This document shows positions 33,287-57,821 of a DNA stretch of 64,000 bases, in pieces. Both the position numbers and the translations under genes were made by a program. Under the pieces are notes generated by a model. The model worked only from the letters and a program-made list of their open reading frames with translations. It was not told where the DNA came from and did not search any database. Each line of letters begins with the position of its first letter. The first letter of the stretch is position 1. The DNA is from Scylla paramamosain (Eukaryota; Arthropoda; Malacostraca; Decapoda; Portunidae), in assembly GCF_035594125.1 (NCBI RefSeq), contig NC_087166.1, positions 17,265,766 to 17,329,765 of the forward strand. Reading direction: 5' to 3'.

Positions 33287-33366
<80 letters not shown>
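33287..33366. repeat. (TA)n microsatellite, about 80 bp
   Basis: Arises exactly at the satellite's conserved CCATATAGGG box (left flank CTTTCGTTATTCC, right flank TGCTTTACTTG). The paralogous position in copy 1 is occupied by (GA)n. Confidence 0.97.
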
Positions 33367-38026
<4,660 letters not shown>

Positions 38027-41000
38027 TGCAAAGCACACTTTATGGAGAAGAACTTTCTCCATAAACTTTCTCCATTACACCAAAATGCATGCAAAGTACC
38101 CTGTTTGGGGAAAGAAAAAGACATTACGAAGTAAGTGTAAGTGTAATTTGGTACCAAAACGCAAAATCGTATTAATAATACCGTATACGGAGAAAACGAA
38201 TAACATTAACAAAAATAAGTATTTTGAGTGTTTTTGAGCTTGTTACGTACATAGACGCAAAAAAAAAAATGGATGGAAAGTATCCTATATTTGGAAGGTA
38301 ATATACATTACAAGAAATGTGTATTATGAGTGTTTTTGAGGTTCATATATACCAAAATGCTAAAATGCAACAATAACACTCTATATGGAGAAACAGAACA
38401 TTGTCAAAAATGTGTATTCTGAGTGTATTTCACATTTTTAGGTACCATAAAGCCAAGATGAATGAAAAGCACAATGGAAAAGAAAACATTACCAAAAATA
38501 TGTCTTTTCAGTGTTTTTGAGCTACTTACGAATACATACCAAAACATTGAATCGAAAGCAGAACATTTTTCATGGAGAAAGACATTACGAAATAAAAAAA
38601 AGATGTATTTTGAAGATTTTTGAGAATCTTACATACAATAACGCCATAATGCATGGAAATTACCCTATATGAGAAAACGAAAAGTCATTTAAAGAAACGT
38701 GTGTTATAAGTGTTTTTGATCTTAGTTACCAAAAAGCTAAAAGGCATAAATAGCACTATATATGGAGAAACAGAACAACATTACCAAAAACGTGTATTTT
38801 AAGTGTATTTCACATTGTTAGGTACCAAAAGGCCAAAATACATGCAAAGTACCCTACATAGGGAAAAGAAACGACATTTCCATTAACGTGTCTTTTGAGC
38901 GTTTATAACCTTGCTATGAACCAAAATGATAAAAAAAAAAAAAAAAAAACATTGAAAGCATCCCCAATGGGAAAACAAAACAATATCACCAAAAACGTTT
39001 CTTTTCAATGTTTTTTGAGCTCCTTACGTACTAAAAAGCTGAAACGCGTGTAAAAGACCCTTAATGAAAAAAAAAAAAAACAGTATTACTTTACCAAAAA
39101 ACGTATGAGTGTTTCACATTCTTAGGTAACAAAACGCCAAAATACACTCAAAGCATCCCATATGGAGAAATTAAGCGAGATTTCCAGAAACGTGTTTTTG
39201 GGTGTTTATGAGCGTGCTAGGCACTAAAATGCTAAAAAGCATTGAAAGCACCCTTTATGGGAAAACAAGTTATTACCAAATATGTTACATTTCATTGTTT
39301 TCAGCTACCTACGTACCAAAACGAAAAAAAGAAAAAACGCATGCAAACCACCATAGAAAATGCAAAAAATTATTAGACATTACTAGAAACGTATATGTAT
39401 GTAGTGAGTGTTTTTCATATTCTTCGGTACTAAAGCGCTCAAATGCATGAATAGCTCTCTATTTGGAAAAACAGAATATTATAAAAAAAAACGTGTATTT
39501 TCAGTGTATTTCACATTTTTAGGCACCAAAACGCCAAAATGCATGCAAAGCACCATATATGGGAAAAATAAATGACATGTCCAGAAACTTTTCTATTAAG
39601 AGTTTATGAGCGTCATAGGCGCTAAAAAGCTAAAAAAAAAAAAAAAAGCATGGAAAGCACCGTATAGTAGGGGAACAAAACAACTTTATAAAACTCAGGT
39701 CTTTTGAGTATTTTGGACCTTTTTGAGCTAAATACCCTATATGAGAAAAAAAAAGAGACATTATGAAAAATGTGTACTTTGAGTGTTTTTGATTTTCTTT
39801 TTTGGTACTAAATGCGAAAACGAGTTAATATCACTCATTATGGAGAAACACATCAACATTATCAGAAACATGTAATATAAGTGCTTTTTTTCACATGTTA
39901 GGCACCAAATCGCTAAAATGCAAGAAAAGCTCCCCATATAGCGAAACGAAACGACATTCCTAGAAGAGTATTTTTTTAGTGTTTTGTGCATATTAGGTAC
40001 CAAAAAGCTAAAAGCCATGGAAAGCACCCTATATATGAATGGAAAACATCCCAAAAAAGATGTCTTTTGAGAGGTTTTCAGGTCTTTACGTACACAACAC
40101 CCTTTACGGAGAAAGAGAATAACATTACCAAAAATAAGTATTTTTAGTGTTTACAGCTTGTTACGTACAAAACGCCAAAATGCATGCAAAGTACTCTATA
40201 TGGGGAAACGAAAAGACATTGCGAGAAATACGTATTATGAGTGTTTTTCAGTTACTTAGATACCAAAAACTTATTACGTGTGAATAGCGCTCCACTTGGA
40301 GGAAAAAATAACATTAACAAAAAACGTGTATTAAGAGTGTATTTCATATTATTAGGTAGCAAAACACCAAAATCCTTGCAAACCAGTCTATAGGAAAGGA
40401 AAAAAAAAAGTTATTTCCAAAAAAAAACAGGTATCTTTTCAGTGTTTATGGGCGAGTTAGGCATCAAAACGCTACAATTCATGTATAACAACCTATATGA
40501 GAAAACAACATCTTTACCGAAAATGTGTCTTTTGAGTGTTTTTGAGCTCTTTATGTCAAAGAATGACATTACCAAAAAACAAGTATTATGAGTGTTTTTG
40601 AGACTGTTAATTACAAGAATGTCAATATCCATGGAAAGTACCATATATATGAAAAGTTTATTACGAGAAACATGTATTATGAGCATTTTTTATCTTCTTA
40701 GGTATCAAAATGCTAAAACGCTTGAATAACACTCTATATGGAGAAAGATTGTTAGGTACCGAAATGCCGAAATGCCTGAAAAGCACACTATATGGGGAAA
40801 AGAAACGAAATTTCCAGAAACGTGTCTTTTGAGTGTTTATGGTCGTGCTAGGCACCAGAACGTTAAAAAGCATAGAAATCACCCAATATGGGTAAAGAAA
40901 ACAACATTTTCAGAGTTTTCGATCTTGTTACATAGACAAATACCAAAATGGATGCAATGCACCCTATATGGGGATAGAAAACGAAATTTCGAGAAATATG

Positions 41001-41975
41001 TTTGTTTTTTTCTTAATGAGCGAGCTAAACATTAAAACGCTAAAAAGTATGGAAAGCTCACTATATGGAAACACGAAAAACGAAATTACTACGAGTACAT
41101 ACGTGTCCTTTGTGTGTACCAAAATGCTAAGAAAGCATGAAAAACAAACTTTATGGAGGAAAGAGCTTGTTACTTAGCCTTTTACTTAGAAAAACGCCAA
41201 AATACATGCAAAGAACCTAATACCGCGAAACGAAAAGACAATACGATTAATATGATTTGCGATTTTTTTTTTCAGCTACTTAGGTAACAAAACACTAAAA
41301 CACATAAAAAGCACTCAATATGGAAAAACAGAACAATATTACCAAGAACGTCTATTTTCAGTTTATTTGATAGTTAGGTACCAAAACACCAAAATACACG
41401 GAAAGCACCCTATACAGGGAAAGGAAAAGAGGTTTCCAGAAACGTGTTTTAAGTATTTATGAGAATGCTAGCCAGAAAAAAAAAACGCTAAAAAAGCGTG
41501 TAATGCCCCATATATGAAAAAAAAAAAAATTACGAAAGTTTCTTTCCAGTGTCTTTGAGCTGCTTACGTACCAAATCGCTAAAACACATGTAAAACACTC
41601 TATATGGAGAAACAAAAAAAACATTAAGAAAAACATCTGTTTCGAAGTGTTTTTTAAACTTGCTACGTAGAAAAACACCGAAAAGCATGCAAGTTAACTT
41701 ATGTGGAGGAAACGAAAAGACATTACGAGAAACGTGTTTTATGAGTCTTTTTTGAGCTTTCATTCTACCAAAAACCAAAAAACGCATTAATTCCACTATA
41801 TATGAAGAAAGAGAACATTTCCAAATACACGTATTTTGAGCGTATTTCAAATTGTTATGTACCAAAACGCCAAAATGCACGCAAACCGCTCTAAATGTGT
41901 GAAGGAAATGAGATTTTCACAAACACTTTTCAGTGTTTATATTCATACTAGGCACGAAAACACAAAAAATCATAG
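38027..41975 (+). repeat. Satellite array, (+) block
   Basis: Starts at an orientation flip that carries a small hairpin (TTATGGAGAA at 38,040-38,049 and TTCTCCATAA at 38,055-38,064). Monomers M1 to M5 are recognisable throughout (for example, an M1-M2 pair at 38,757-38,870 close to consensus). No gene is seen. Confidence 0.87.
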
Positions 41976-49743
<7,768 letters not shown>

Positions 49744-52634
49744 ATCATAATACACGTTTCACCTAATGTCTTTTTTTTTTCCCCATATTTAGTACTTAGC
49801 TTGCATTTTGGCTTTTTTGTACGTAACAAGCTCAAAAACACTCAAAATACTTATTTTTATTTTTTTTTTCGTAATTTTACTTTGTTTCCCCATAAAGGGT
49901 GCTTTCCATGCGTTTTAGCGTTTTGGTACGTATGTAACTCAAAAGTGAAAAAAAAGACGTTTCTTGTAATGCTGCCTCGGTTTTCAATGTAAGGTGATTT
50001 ACATGTTTTCTAGTGTTTTGGTGCCTAACACGCTCATAAACACTCAAAAACACGTTTATGGAAATATAATTTGCTTTAACTATGTAGGGTGCTTTGGGTG
50101 TATTTTGATGTTTTGTCAACCAAAATACACTCAAAATACATGCTTTTGGTAATGTTGCTCTGTTTCTTCATATAGAATGCTATTCATGCGTTTTTGAGAT
50201 TTGGTACCTTAGAAGATTAAAAACCCTCATAACACACGTTTCTTTTTTCGTTTCCCAATATAAGGTACTCTCCATGCATTTCGTGTTTTACTATGTAACA
50301 TGCTCAAAAAAAAAATAAAATAAAGTACTTGTTTTTGGTAATGTTACTCTATTTCTCAGTAAAGGGTTCTTGCATGCGTTTTAGTGCTTTGATAAGTAGC
50401 TCAAGAACTCTCAAAAGACACGTTTTCGGTAATGTTGTTTTTGTTTTTCCATATAGTGTGGTTTTCATGCTTTTTCAGCGTTTTGTTGTCTAACATGCAC
50501 AAAAACACTCAAAAGATATGTTTCTTGTAATGTCATTTCGTTTTCCCATGTAGGGAACGCGGCATGCATTTTGGCGTTTTGGTACCTAAAATATAAAAAC
50601 ACTCAAAATATACGCTTTTTGGTAATATTGCTCTTTTTTTCCCGATACAAAAAGCTATTAAGACTTTTTCGCGTTTTGGTACCTAAGAAGCTTAAAAACA
50701 CTCTTAATACAAGTTTATCGTAGTTTACTTTCTTTTTCTCATACAAGGTACTTTACTTGTTTTTGGTAATGTTATTCTGCTTATCCATTAAGAGTGCTTT
50801 GCACGCGTTCAAGGGTTTTGGTACTTAACTAGCTTAAAAACAATGAAAAAGAGACGTTTTTGGTAATGTTTTATTTTCCCATATAGGTTACTCTCAATGT
50901 TTTTTTTGTTTTTTTTTTTCAGCCTTTTAGTGGCTAACACGCCAATAAACACTGGAAAGATGTATTTCTGGAAATGCCGTTTCGTTTCACCATAAAGGGT
51001 GTTTGCATGCATTTTGTTGTTTTGCTACCTAATAATGTGAAAACACTAAAAACACACATGTTTTTCTGTTTCTCCATAAAGAGTGATATTCATGCGTTTT
51101 ACCGTTTTGTAGCTAAGGAGCTCTAAAGCACTCAAAATTCATCTATCGTAATGTCCTTATGTTTTCCGATATATTGTATTTTCCATACATTTTGGTGGTT
51201 TGGAACATAACAAGTTTAAAAACATTCAAAATACACGGTTTAGGAAATGTAATTTTGTTTCTCTATAAACGGTGTTTTGCATAGGTTTTGGCGTTTTGGT
51301 ACGTAAATAGCTAAAAAAAAAAAAATCACTCAAAAGACACGTTTCTGGTAATTTTATTTTCCCCTTATAGGGTGCTTTCCATGCTTTTTAGCGTTTTGGT
51401 GCCTAACACGGCCATAAACACTCAAAAGACATGTCAATAACCTTAATAAAATACGCTTCTGGTAATTCCATTGTATAGGGTAATTTTGATGCATTTTGCT
51501 GTTTTTGTAACTAACAAGCTCAAAAACACTCATAGTACACTTTTCTAATACTTTATTATTTCTCTATAATTGGTGTTTTATATGCGTACGTAAAATGCTC
51601 AAAAAAACACACAAAAGACACCTTTTTGTTAATGATGCTTATAGTGTGCTTTTTTATGCATTTTAGCTTTTTTGTACCTAAAATGCTCAATAAACACTAA
51701 AATTACACGTAATGGCGTTTCCCTATATTGAGTGATTTCCATGCATTTCGGCATTTTGGTACCTAATAATGTGAAAACACTTAAAATACACATTTTTGGT
51801 AATGTCGTTTTGTTTCTCCATGTTATTCTCCTTGTTCGTAAAATGTGTTTTGCATCCATTTTAACGTTTTATGATGAAGCTTAAAAACAGTCTAATGATA
51901 CGGTTTTGGTAATGTTTGTTTTTTTCTATTCCCATATAGGGTGATTTCCATGCCTAAAACGATGAAAAACAGTAAGAAGGCACATTTCTGGTAATGTCGT
52001 TTCGTTTCTATGTTTTTTGGTGTTTTTGTACCTAGCAATGTGAAAAACACTCGAAACACCCGTTTTTTTATAATGTTGTTCTGTTTCTACATATAGAGTA
52101 CTATTCACACGTTTTAGCGTTTTGTTACTTGAGGTCAATAACACTCATAATACACGTTTCTGGTAATTACTATTTATTTTACCATATCGGGTATTTTGCA
52201 TGCATTTTTTTTTTTGCCGTTTTTCTACCTAACAAGCTCAAAATTACTCAAAAAACGCATTTATGGTAGTATTATTCTGCTTTCCCACAATAGGTGTTTT
52301 GCCTGTGTTTTATTGGTTTCATTACCAAAATACGAGCTTTTGGTAATGTTGTTTTACATATAGAGTGCTATTCATACGTTTTTTTGTGTTTTCGTACCTA
52401 AGCTCAAAAACAATAAAAATATACGTTTCTGGAAATATCGTTTTTTTTTTTCACATGATTTTTAGCATTTGGTACCTAACATTCTCAAAAGCATTTAAAA
52501 CGCATGTATCTGGAAATTTTGTTTTTCCTCATATAGAGTGTTTTTCTTGCATGTTTACGTTTTTGTAGCTAAGAGTGTGAAAAACATTGAAAATACACGT
52601 ATTTCGGTAATGTTCTTATGTTCCTCCATTTCTA
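49744..52634 (-). repeat. Satellite array, (-) block with an intact 480-bp unit
   Basis: Flip at about 49,743 (GAATGTTTTTAATGATCATAATACACG). A complete five-monomer unit runs from the M1 box at about 50,165 to the next M1 box at about 50,645. The part 51,930-52,560 is related to 24,220-24,960. The block ends at the LINE complex. Confidence 0.87.
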
Positions 52635-52700
52635 TTTTTTTATGTAGGAGGGACAATGGGTAAGGGCAACAAATATTCAATAGAAAAAAAAAGCCCACTT
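52635..52700 (-). mobile_element. LINE 3' end (poly-T side), outer minus-strand copy
   Basis: T-run then TATGTAGGAGGGACAATGGG, the reverse complement of the family's 3' UTR end (...GTGTCCCTCCTACATA plus poly-A). It is best read as the 3' terminus of the same minus-strand LINE whose body is at 53,168-54,480, separated from it by the nested + copy. Confidence 0.8.
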
Positions 52701-52710
52701 GAAGGAAGGA

Positions 52711-53167
52711 GATTTCGTCTCATCAACTCCTCTCCTCTAACTGACTGTCTTCAGCCTCTCTCTCACCGCCGCAATGTTGCATCTCTAGCTGTCTTCTACC
52801 GGTATTTTCATGCTAACTGCTCTTTTGATTTTGCTAACTGCATGCCTCCCCTCCTCCCGCGGCCTCGCTGCACAAGACTTTCTTCTTTCCCTCACCCCTA
52901 TTCTGTCCACCTCTCTAACGCAAGAGTTAACCAGTATTCTCAATCATTCATCCCTTTCTCTGGTAAACTCTGGAACTCCCTACCTGCTTCTGCATTTCCA
53001 CCTTCCTATGACTTGAATTCTTTCAAGAGGGAGGTTTCAAGACACTTATCCATAATTTTTTTACTACTGTTTTGACCCTTTTATGAGACTGGCACTTCAT
53101 TGGGCATTTTTTTATTGGATTTTTGTTGCCCTATGCCAGTGTCCCTCCTACATAAAAAAAAAAAAAA
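52711..53167 (+). mobile_element. Nested, 5'-truncated LINE copy with poly-A
   Basis: Plus-strand 3' part of the same LINE family: an open frame to TGA at 53,073-53,075 with RLINSSPLTDCLQPLSHRRN, then SGKLWNSLPASAFPPSYDLN and KREVSRHL. It is followed by the 3' UTR and an A-run ending at 53,167. It lies inside the minus-strand copy, replacing about 80 bp of it around the C-terminal codons and the start of the 3' UTR. Confidence 0.85.
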
Positions 53168-54480
53168 GGATTTCAAGTCATAGGAAGGTGAAAATACAGA
53201 AGCAGGCAGGGAGTTCCAGAGTTTACCAGAGAAAGGGGTGAATGATTGACATAATAGAGGTGAGAGAAAGAAAAAAGTCTTATGCACCGAGGCCGTAGGA
53301 GGAGGAGAGGCACGCAGTTAGCAAGATCAGAAGAGCAGTTAGCATGAAAATAGCGGTAGAAAAAAATGAGAAAATCTGACGGAGACGTCTCAGAACTGCT
53401 AACTTCATAGAAGCTGTTTTTACTATAGATGAGATGTGAAGTTTCCAGTTCAACTTATAAGTAAAGGACAGACCGAGGATGTTCATTGTAGAAGAGGGCG
53501 GACAGTTGAGTGTCATTGAAGAAGAGGGGATAGTTGTCTGGAAAGTTGTGTCGAGTTGATAGATGGAAAATTTGAGTTTTTGAGGCATTAAACAATGCCA
53601 AGTTTGCTCTGTCCCAATCAGAAATTTTAGAAAGATCAGAAGTCAGGCGTTCTGTGGCTTCTCTGCGTGAAATGTTTACTTCGTGAAGGGTTGGACGTCT
53701 ATGAAAAGACGTGGAAAACTGCAGCGTGGTATGATCAGCATAGGAGTGGATAAGACAAGAAGTTTGGTTTAGAAGATCATTGATGAACAATAAGAAGAGA
53801 GTGGGTGACAAGACAGAACCCTGAGGAACACCACTGTTAATAGATTTAGAACAAGAAGAGTGACCGTCTAGCACAGTAGCAATAGAACGGTCAGAAAGGA
53901 AACCTGATATGAAGTTACAGAGAGAAGGATAGAAGCCGTAGAAGGATAGTTTGGAAATCAAAACTTTGTGCCAGACTATATCAAAAGCTTTTAATATATC
54001 CAATGCAACAACAAAAGTTTCACCAAAATCTCTAAAAGAGGAAGACCAAAACTCAGTAAGGAAAGCCGGAAGATCACCAGTAGAACGGCCTTGACGGAAC
54101 CCATACTGGCTATCAGATAGAAGGTTGTGAAGTGATAGATGTTTAAGAATCTTCCTGTCGAGGATAGATTTAAAAACTTTACATAGGCAGGAAATTAAAG
54201 AAATAGGACGATAGTTTAAGGGATTAGAACGGTCACCCTTTTTAGGAACAGGATGAATGTAGGCAAACTTCCAGCAAGAAGGAAAGGTAGATGTTGATAT
54301 ACAGAGCTGAAAGAGTTTGACTAGGCAAGGTGCAAGCACGCAAGCACAGTTTCGGAGAACAATAGCAGGGATCCCATCAGGTCTATAAGCCTTTCGAGGG
54401 TTTAGGCCAGCGAGTGCATGGAAAACATCATTGCGAAGAGTTTTAATAGGTAGCATGTAGTATTCAGAGGGTGGAGAAGA
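53168..54480 (-). pseudogene. LINE reverse transcriptase, minus-strand copy 2
   Basis: A 333-codon open frame (53,455-54,456) covers most of the RT. In order it has [46 protein letters not shown], motif A LDILKAFDIVWHK with the Asp kept, motif B GVPQGSVLSPTLFLLF, and motif C YADH in place of YADD (His codon at 53,731-53,733). A frameshift near 53,500 moves the following part (YKLNWKLHISSIVKT) to another frame. A deletion removes the segment between LRRLRQ and AIFMLTALL and another removes about 35 bp near 53,250. The upstream end at about 54,478 falls in the linker and abuts (TA)n. Catalysis is not possible with YADH. Confidence 0.88.
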
Positions 54481-54488
54481 CTATACAA

Positions 54489-54678
<190 letters not shown>

Positions 54679-55637
54679 TGTGTTTTAGGCAACAAAAATG
54701 TTAAAATAAAAAAAATAAAAAAAGTTGTATTGGAACATTAAAAATATTACCAAATAAAGTGTCTTTTGAGTGTATAAGAGTTTCTTACGTATCAAAACAA
54801 TTTAATCCATCCAAAAACACAGTTTATGAAGAAAGAGAATAACATTACTAAAAAGCTATATTTTGAATTTGTGTTTTGAGTATTTTTGAGTCTGTTAGGT
54901 AGAGAAACGTCAAAATTCATGCAAATAAGCCTATATGATGAAATAAACGATATTAGCAGAAAGTACCAATACTACAAAACGCGTGAATAACATTCTATAT
55001 GGATAAACAGAACAATATCACCAAAAACGTGTATTTTGAATTTTTATCGCATTGTTAAGTACCAAAACACAAAAAAAATGCATGCAAAGAACTCAATATG
55101 TTGAAACAAAACGACATTACTTGATACGTGTGTTTTCAGTTTTTTTTTTTTTTTTTTTAGCGTTTTAGGCAACAAAATGCTAAAATTAATTGAAAATACA
55201 CTGTATTGGAACTTTAAAAATATTACCAAGTAAAGTGTCTTTTGAGTGTGTAAGAGCTTCTTACGTATCGAAACAATTAAACGCATTCAAAAACACATTT
55301 TATGAAGAAAGAGAATAACATTACTAAAAAGGTGTATTTTGAGCATGCATGAAATGCATGCAAATGCATGAAATGCATGAAATGCATGCAAAGTACACTA
55401 TATGATGAAAACAAAACGATATCATTAGAAACGCGTATTATGAGTTTTTTTTGTTATTATTAAGTATCAAAAAAACTAAAACGCGTAAATCGTAGTATAT
55501 ATAGAAACAGAATAATACTATCAAGAAACATATGTTTTAACTATTTTTCACATTCTTAGGTACCAAAACGCCTAAATGTATACAAAACACTTGGTATTGA
55601 TAACGAAACAACATTACTAGAAACGACATTTTTTCAG

Positions 55638-55707
<70 letters not shown>

Positions 55708-57627
55708 AAGGCACCAAAACGCTAAAAAAAAAAAAAAAAGTAAATAAAACGCACCCTCTACTGAAACACATAACTTTTCTAAAAACGTATCTTTTGAGTA
55801 TTTTAAAGATTCTAACGTACAAAAACGCTAAAAGGTATGAAAAACACTATTTATGAAGAACCAGAATAACATTACTAAAAATGCGTATTTTTATTTATTT
55901 ATTTTTTTTTAAGCTTGTTAGCTGCGGAAACGGCAAAATGCAATTTACTCTATATGGTGAAACAAAATTATATTACCAGAAACGTGTATAATGAGTGTTT
56001 TTTTTGAGATTCTTATGTACCAAATCGATAATACACTTGAATGCACTCTTTATGGAGAAACAGAACTACATTACAAAAAACGTGTGTTTTCAGTGTTTTT
56101 TTTTCACATTTGTAGGTACTAAAACGGCAAAATGCATACAAAGCACTTTATAGGGGAAACGAAATGAATAGACAAGAAACCTGCCTTTTTTTCCAGTGTT
56201 TTAGGAACCAAAAGGGTAAAAAGCAAGGAAAACACCCTATATTGGAATGCAAAACAAAATTACCCAAAACTTGGCTCTTTGAGTGTTTTTGAGTTTCCTA
56301 CGAACCAAAACGCTAAAACATATGCAAAACATCCTTTATGGAGAAACAGAATAACATTTACAAAAAAGTGTACTTACAGTGTTTTTAAACTTGCTGCGTA
56401 TAAACACGCCAAAATGAATGCAAAATACATTATATTGGAAAGGAAATGATATTACAAGAAAAGTTCTTTTAAGGTACCAAGACACTAAAACGAGTAAATA
56501 ACACCGTATATGGGAAAAGAGAACAACTTTGCCCCCTAAAAAAAATCTGTTTAATTAATTTATTTTTTTATTGTTAAGTAAAGAAAAAAATGCGAAAATG
56601 CATCCAAAACATCTTATATGGGTAAACGAAAGGACATTACGACAAACGTGTTTTGTGAGTGTTTTTTGACCTTCTTAAATAACAAAATTCTAAAACGCGT
56701 GAATAGCACTCTATATGGAGAAACAGAACAATATTACTAAAAACGTTTATTTTAAGAATTTTCACATTGTTAAGTACCAAAATGCCAAAATGAATGCAAA
56801 GTACTCTATATTGGTAAACGAAACGATATTACCAGAAACGTGTATAATAAGAGTTTCCTAGCTACCAAAACACTACATTTCATGAAAAAAACGAATAAAT
56901 AAATAAATAAATAAACACTACATAGAGAAACAGAATACCATTACAATGCTGTAATTTGAGTGTTTTCCTCCTTGTTAGGTACTAGAAAGTTAAAATGTAT
57001 GCAAATCACCCTATATCGGGAAAGTAAATTAGATTTCCAGAAACGTGTCTTTTGTGTGTTTATGGGCATGTTAAGCAAGAAAACACTAAAAAGCATTGAA
57101 TTCACCCTATAAGGGAAAACAAAAAAAAACATTACCAAAAATATCGCTTTGCTGTGTTTTGAGCTACTTACTTAAAAAAAAAAAAAGCTAAAACACAAGC
57201 AAAACCCTCAGCATAGAAAAGAGAATAAACATCAAAAATAGATTTTTTGAGAGTTTTTGAGCTTGTTACGTACAAAAACGCCAAAATGCCTGGAAAGTAC
57301 CCTATATTAGGAAACAAAAAAACATGACCACCGACGTGTATTACGATTGTCTTTGAGCTTCTTAGATACCAAAGCAGTTAAACGGATGAATAGCACTATA
57401 TATAGAAAAAAAAAAAAAAACAGAAAAAAAACATTACCCAAAACATGTGTTTTGAGTGTATTTTACATTATTAGTTAAAATAACGCCGCATTGCATTAAA
57501 ACTTTATACTGAAAGCAAACGTTATTTCCAGTAACGTGTCTTTTGAGTGTTTATGACCTACATAGGCACTAAAAAGCTAAAAGACATGGAAAACACCCTA
57601 TATAGGAAAAGAAAACAACATTATTAT
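54679..57627 (+). repeat. Satellite array, (+) block with 480-bp tandem pair
   Basis: Two adjacent higher-order units share private variants: GTTTTAGGCAACAAAA at 54,682 and 55,162 (offset exactly 480), then TATTACCAA(A/G)TAAAGTGTC and CTTACGTATC(A/G)AAACAATT. This is direct evidence of unequal exchange in register with the higher-order unit. A cluster of ATGCATGAA words lies at 55,343-55,392. No gene is seen. Confidence 0.88.
55643..55705. repeat. (TG)n microsatellite, about 63 bp
   Basis: Pure TG, expanded in M3 text that normally reads TTTTGAGTGTTT...GCGTGTTAGGCACC. The satellite resumes with TTTAAGGCACCAAAACGC. Confidence 0.97.
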
Positions 57628-57668
57628 CTGTAATCTACAAGAACTAGAATGATTTAGAATATTTCCAA

Positions 57669-57701
57669 GAATATTCTAGAAAGATTCAGAACATTCTGGA
57701 A
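57669..57701 (+). promoter_or_regulatory. Heat-shock element array
   Basis: Alternating 5-bp modules in strict register: GAA 57,669, TTC 57,674, GAA 57,679, GAA 57,689, TTC 57,694, GAA 57,699. The expected TTC at 57,684 is present but shifted one base (57,685). This gives two perfect nGAAnnTTCnnGAAn trimers on the same 10-bp helical phase. They lie 77-109 bp upstream of the predicted start site, as in animal Hsp promoters. HSF1 trimers bind exactly this arrangement. Chance occurrence of two phased trimers is very unlikely, but binding is not shown. Confidence 0.85.
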
Positions 57702-57746
57702 CACAATGTATAAAGAATAAAAATATCCTAGAGTACTGCTTGACAA

Positions 57747-57781
57747 TATAAAAGTAGGGGCATGCAGACCACCAATCATTT
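57747..57781 (+). promoter_or_regulatory. Core promoter: TATA box and initiator
   Basis: TATAAAAG at 57,747-57,754 is followed by TCATTT at 57,776-57,781, which fits the arthropod initiator TCAKTY with A+1 at 57,778. The first T of the TATA box is therefore at -31, the canonical spacing. The first ATG after it (57,822) opens the family's N-terminus, leaving a 44-base leader. Confidence 0.8.
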
Positions 57782-57821
57782 CTGCTTTGGCTGCCTGAGA
57801 AGACACATCACAAGAGGTGAA

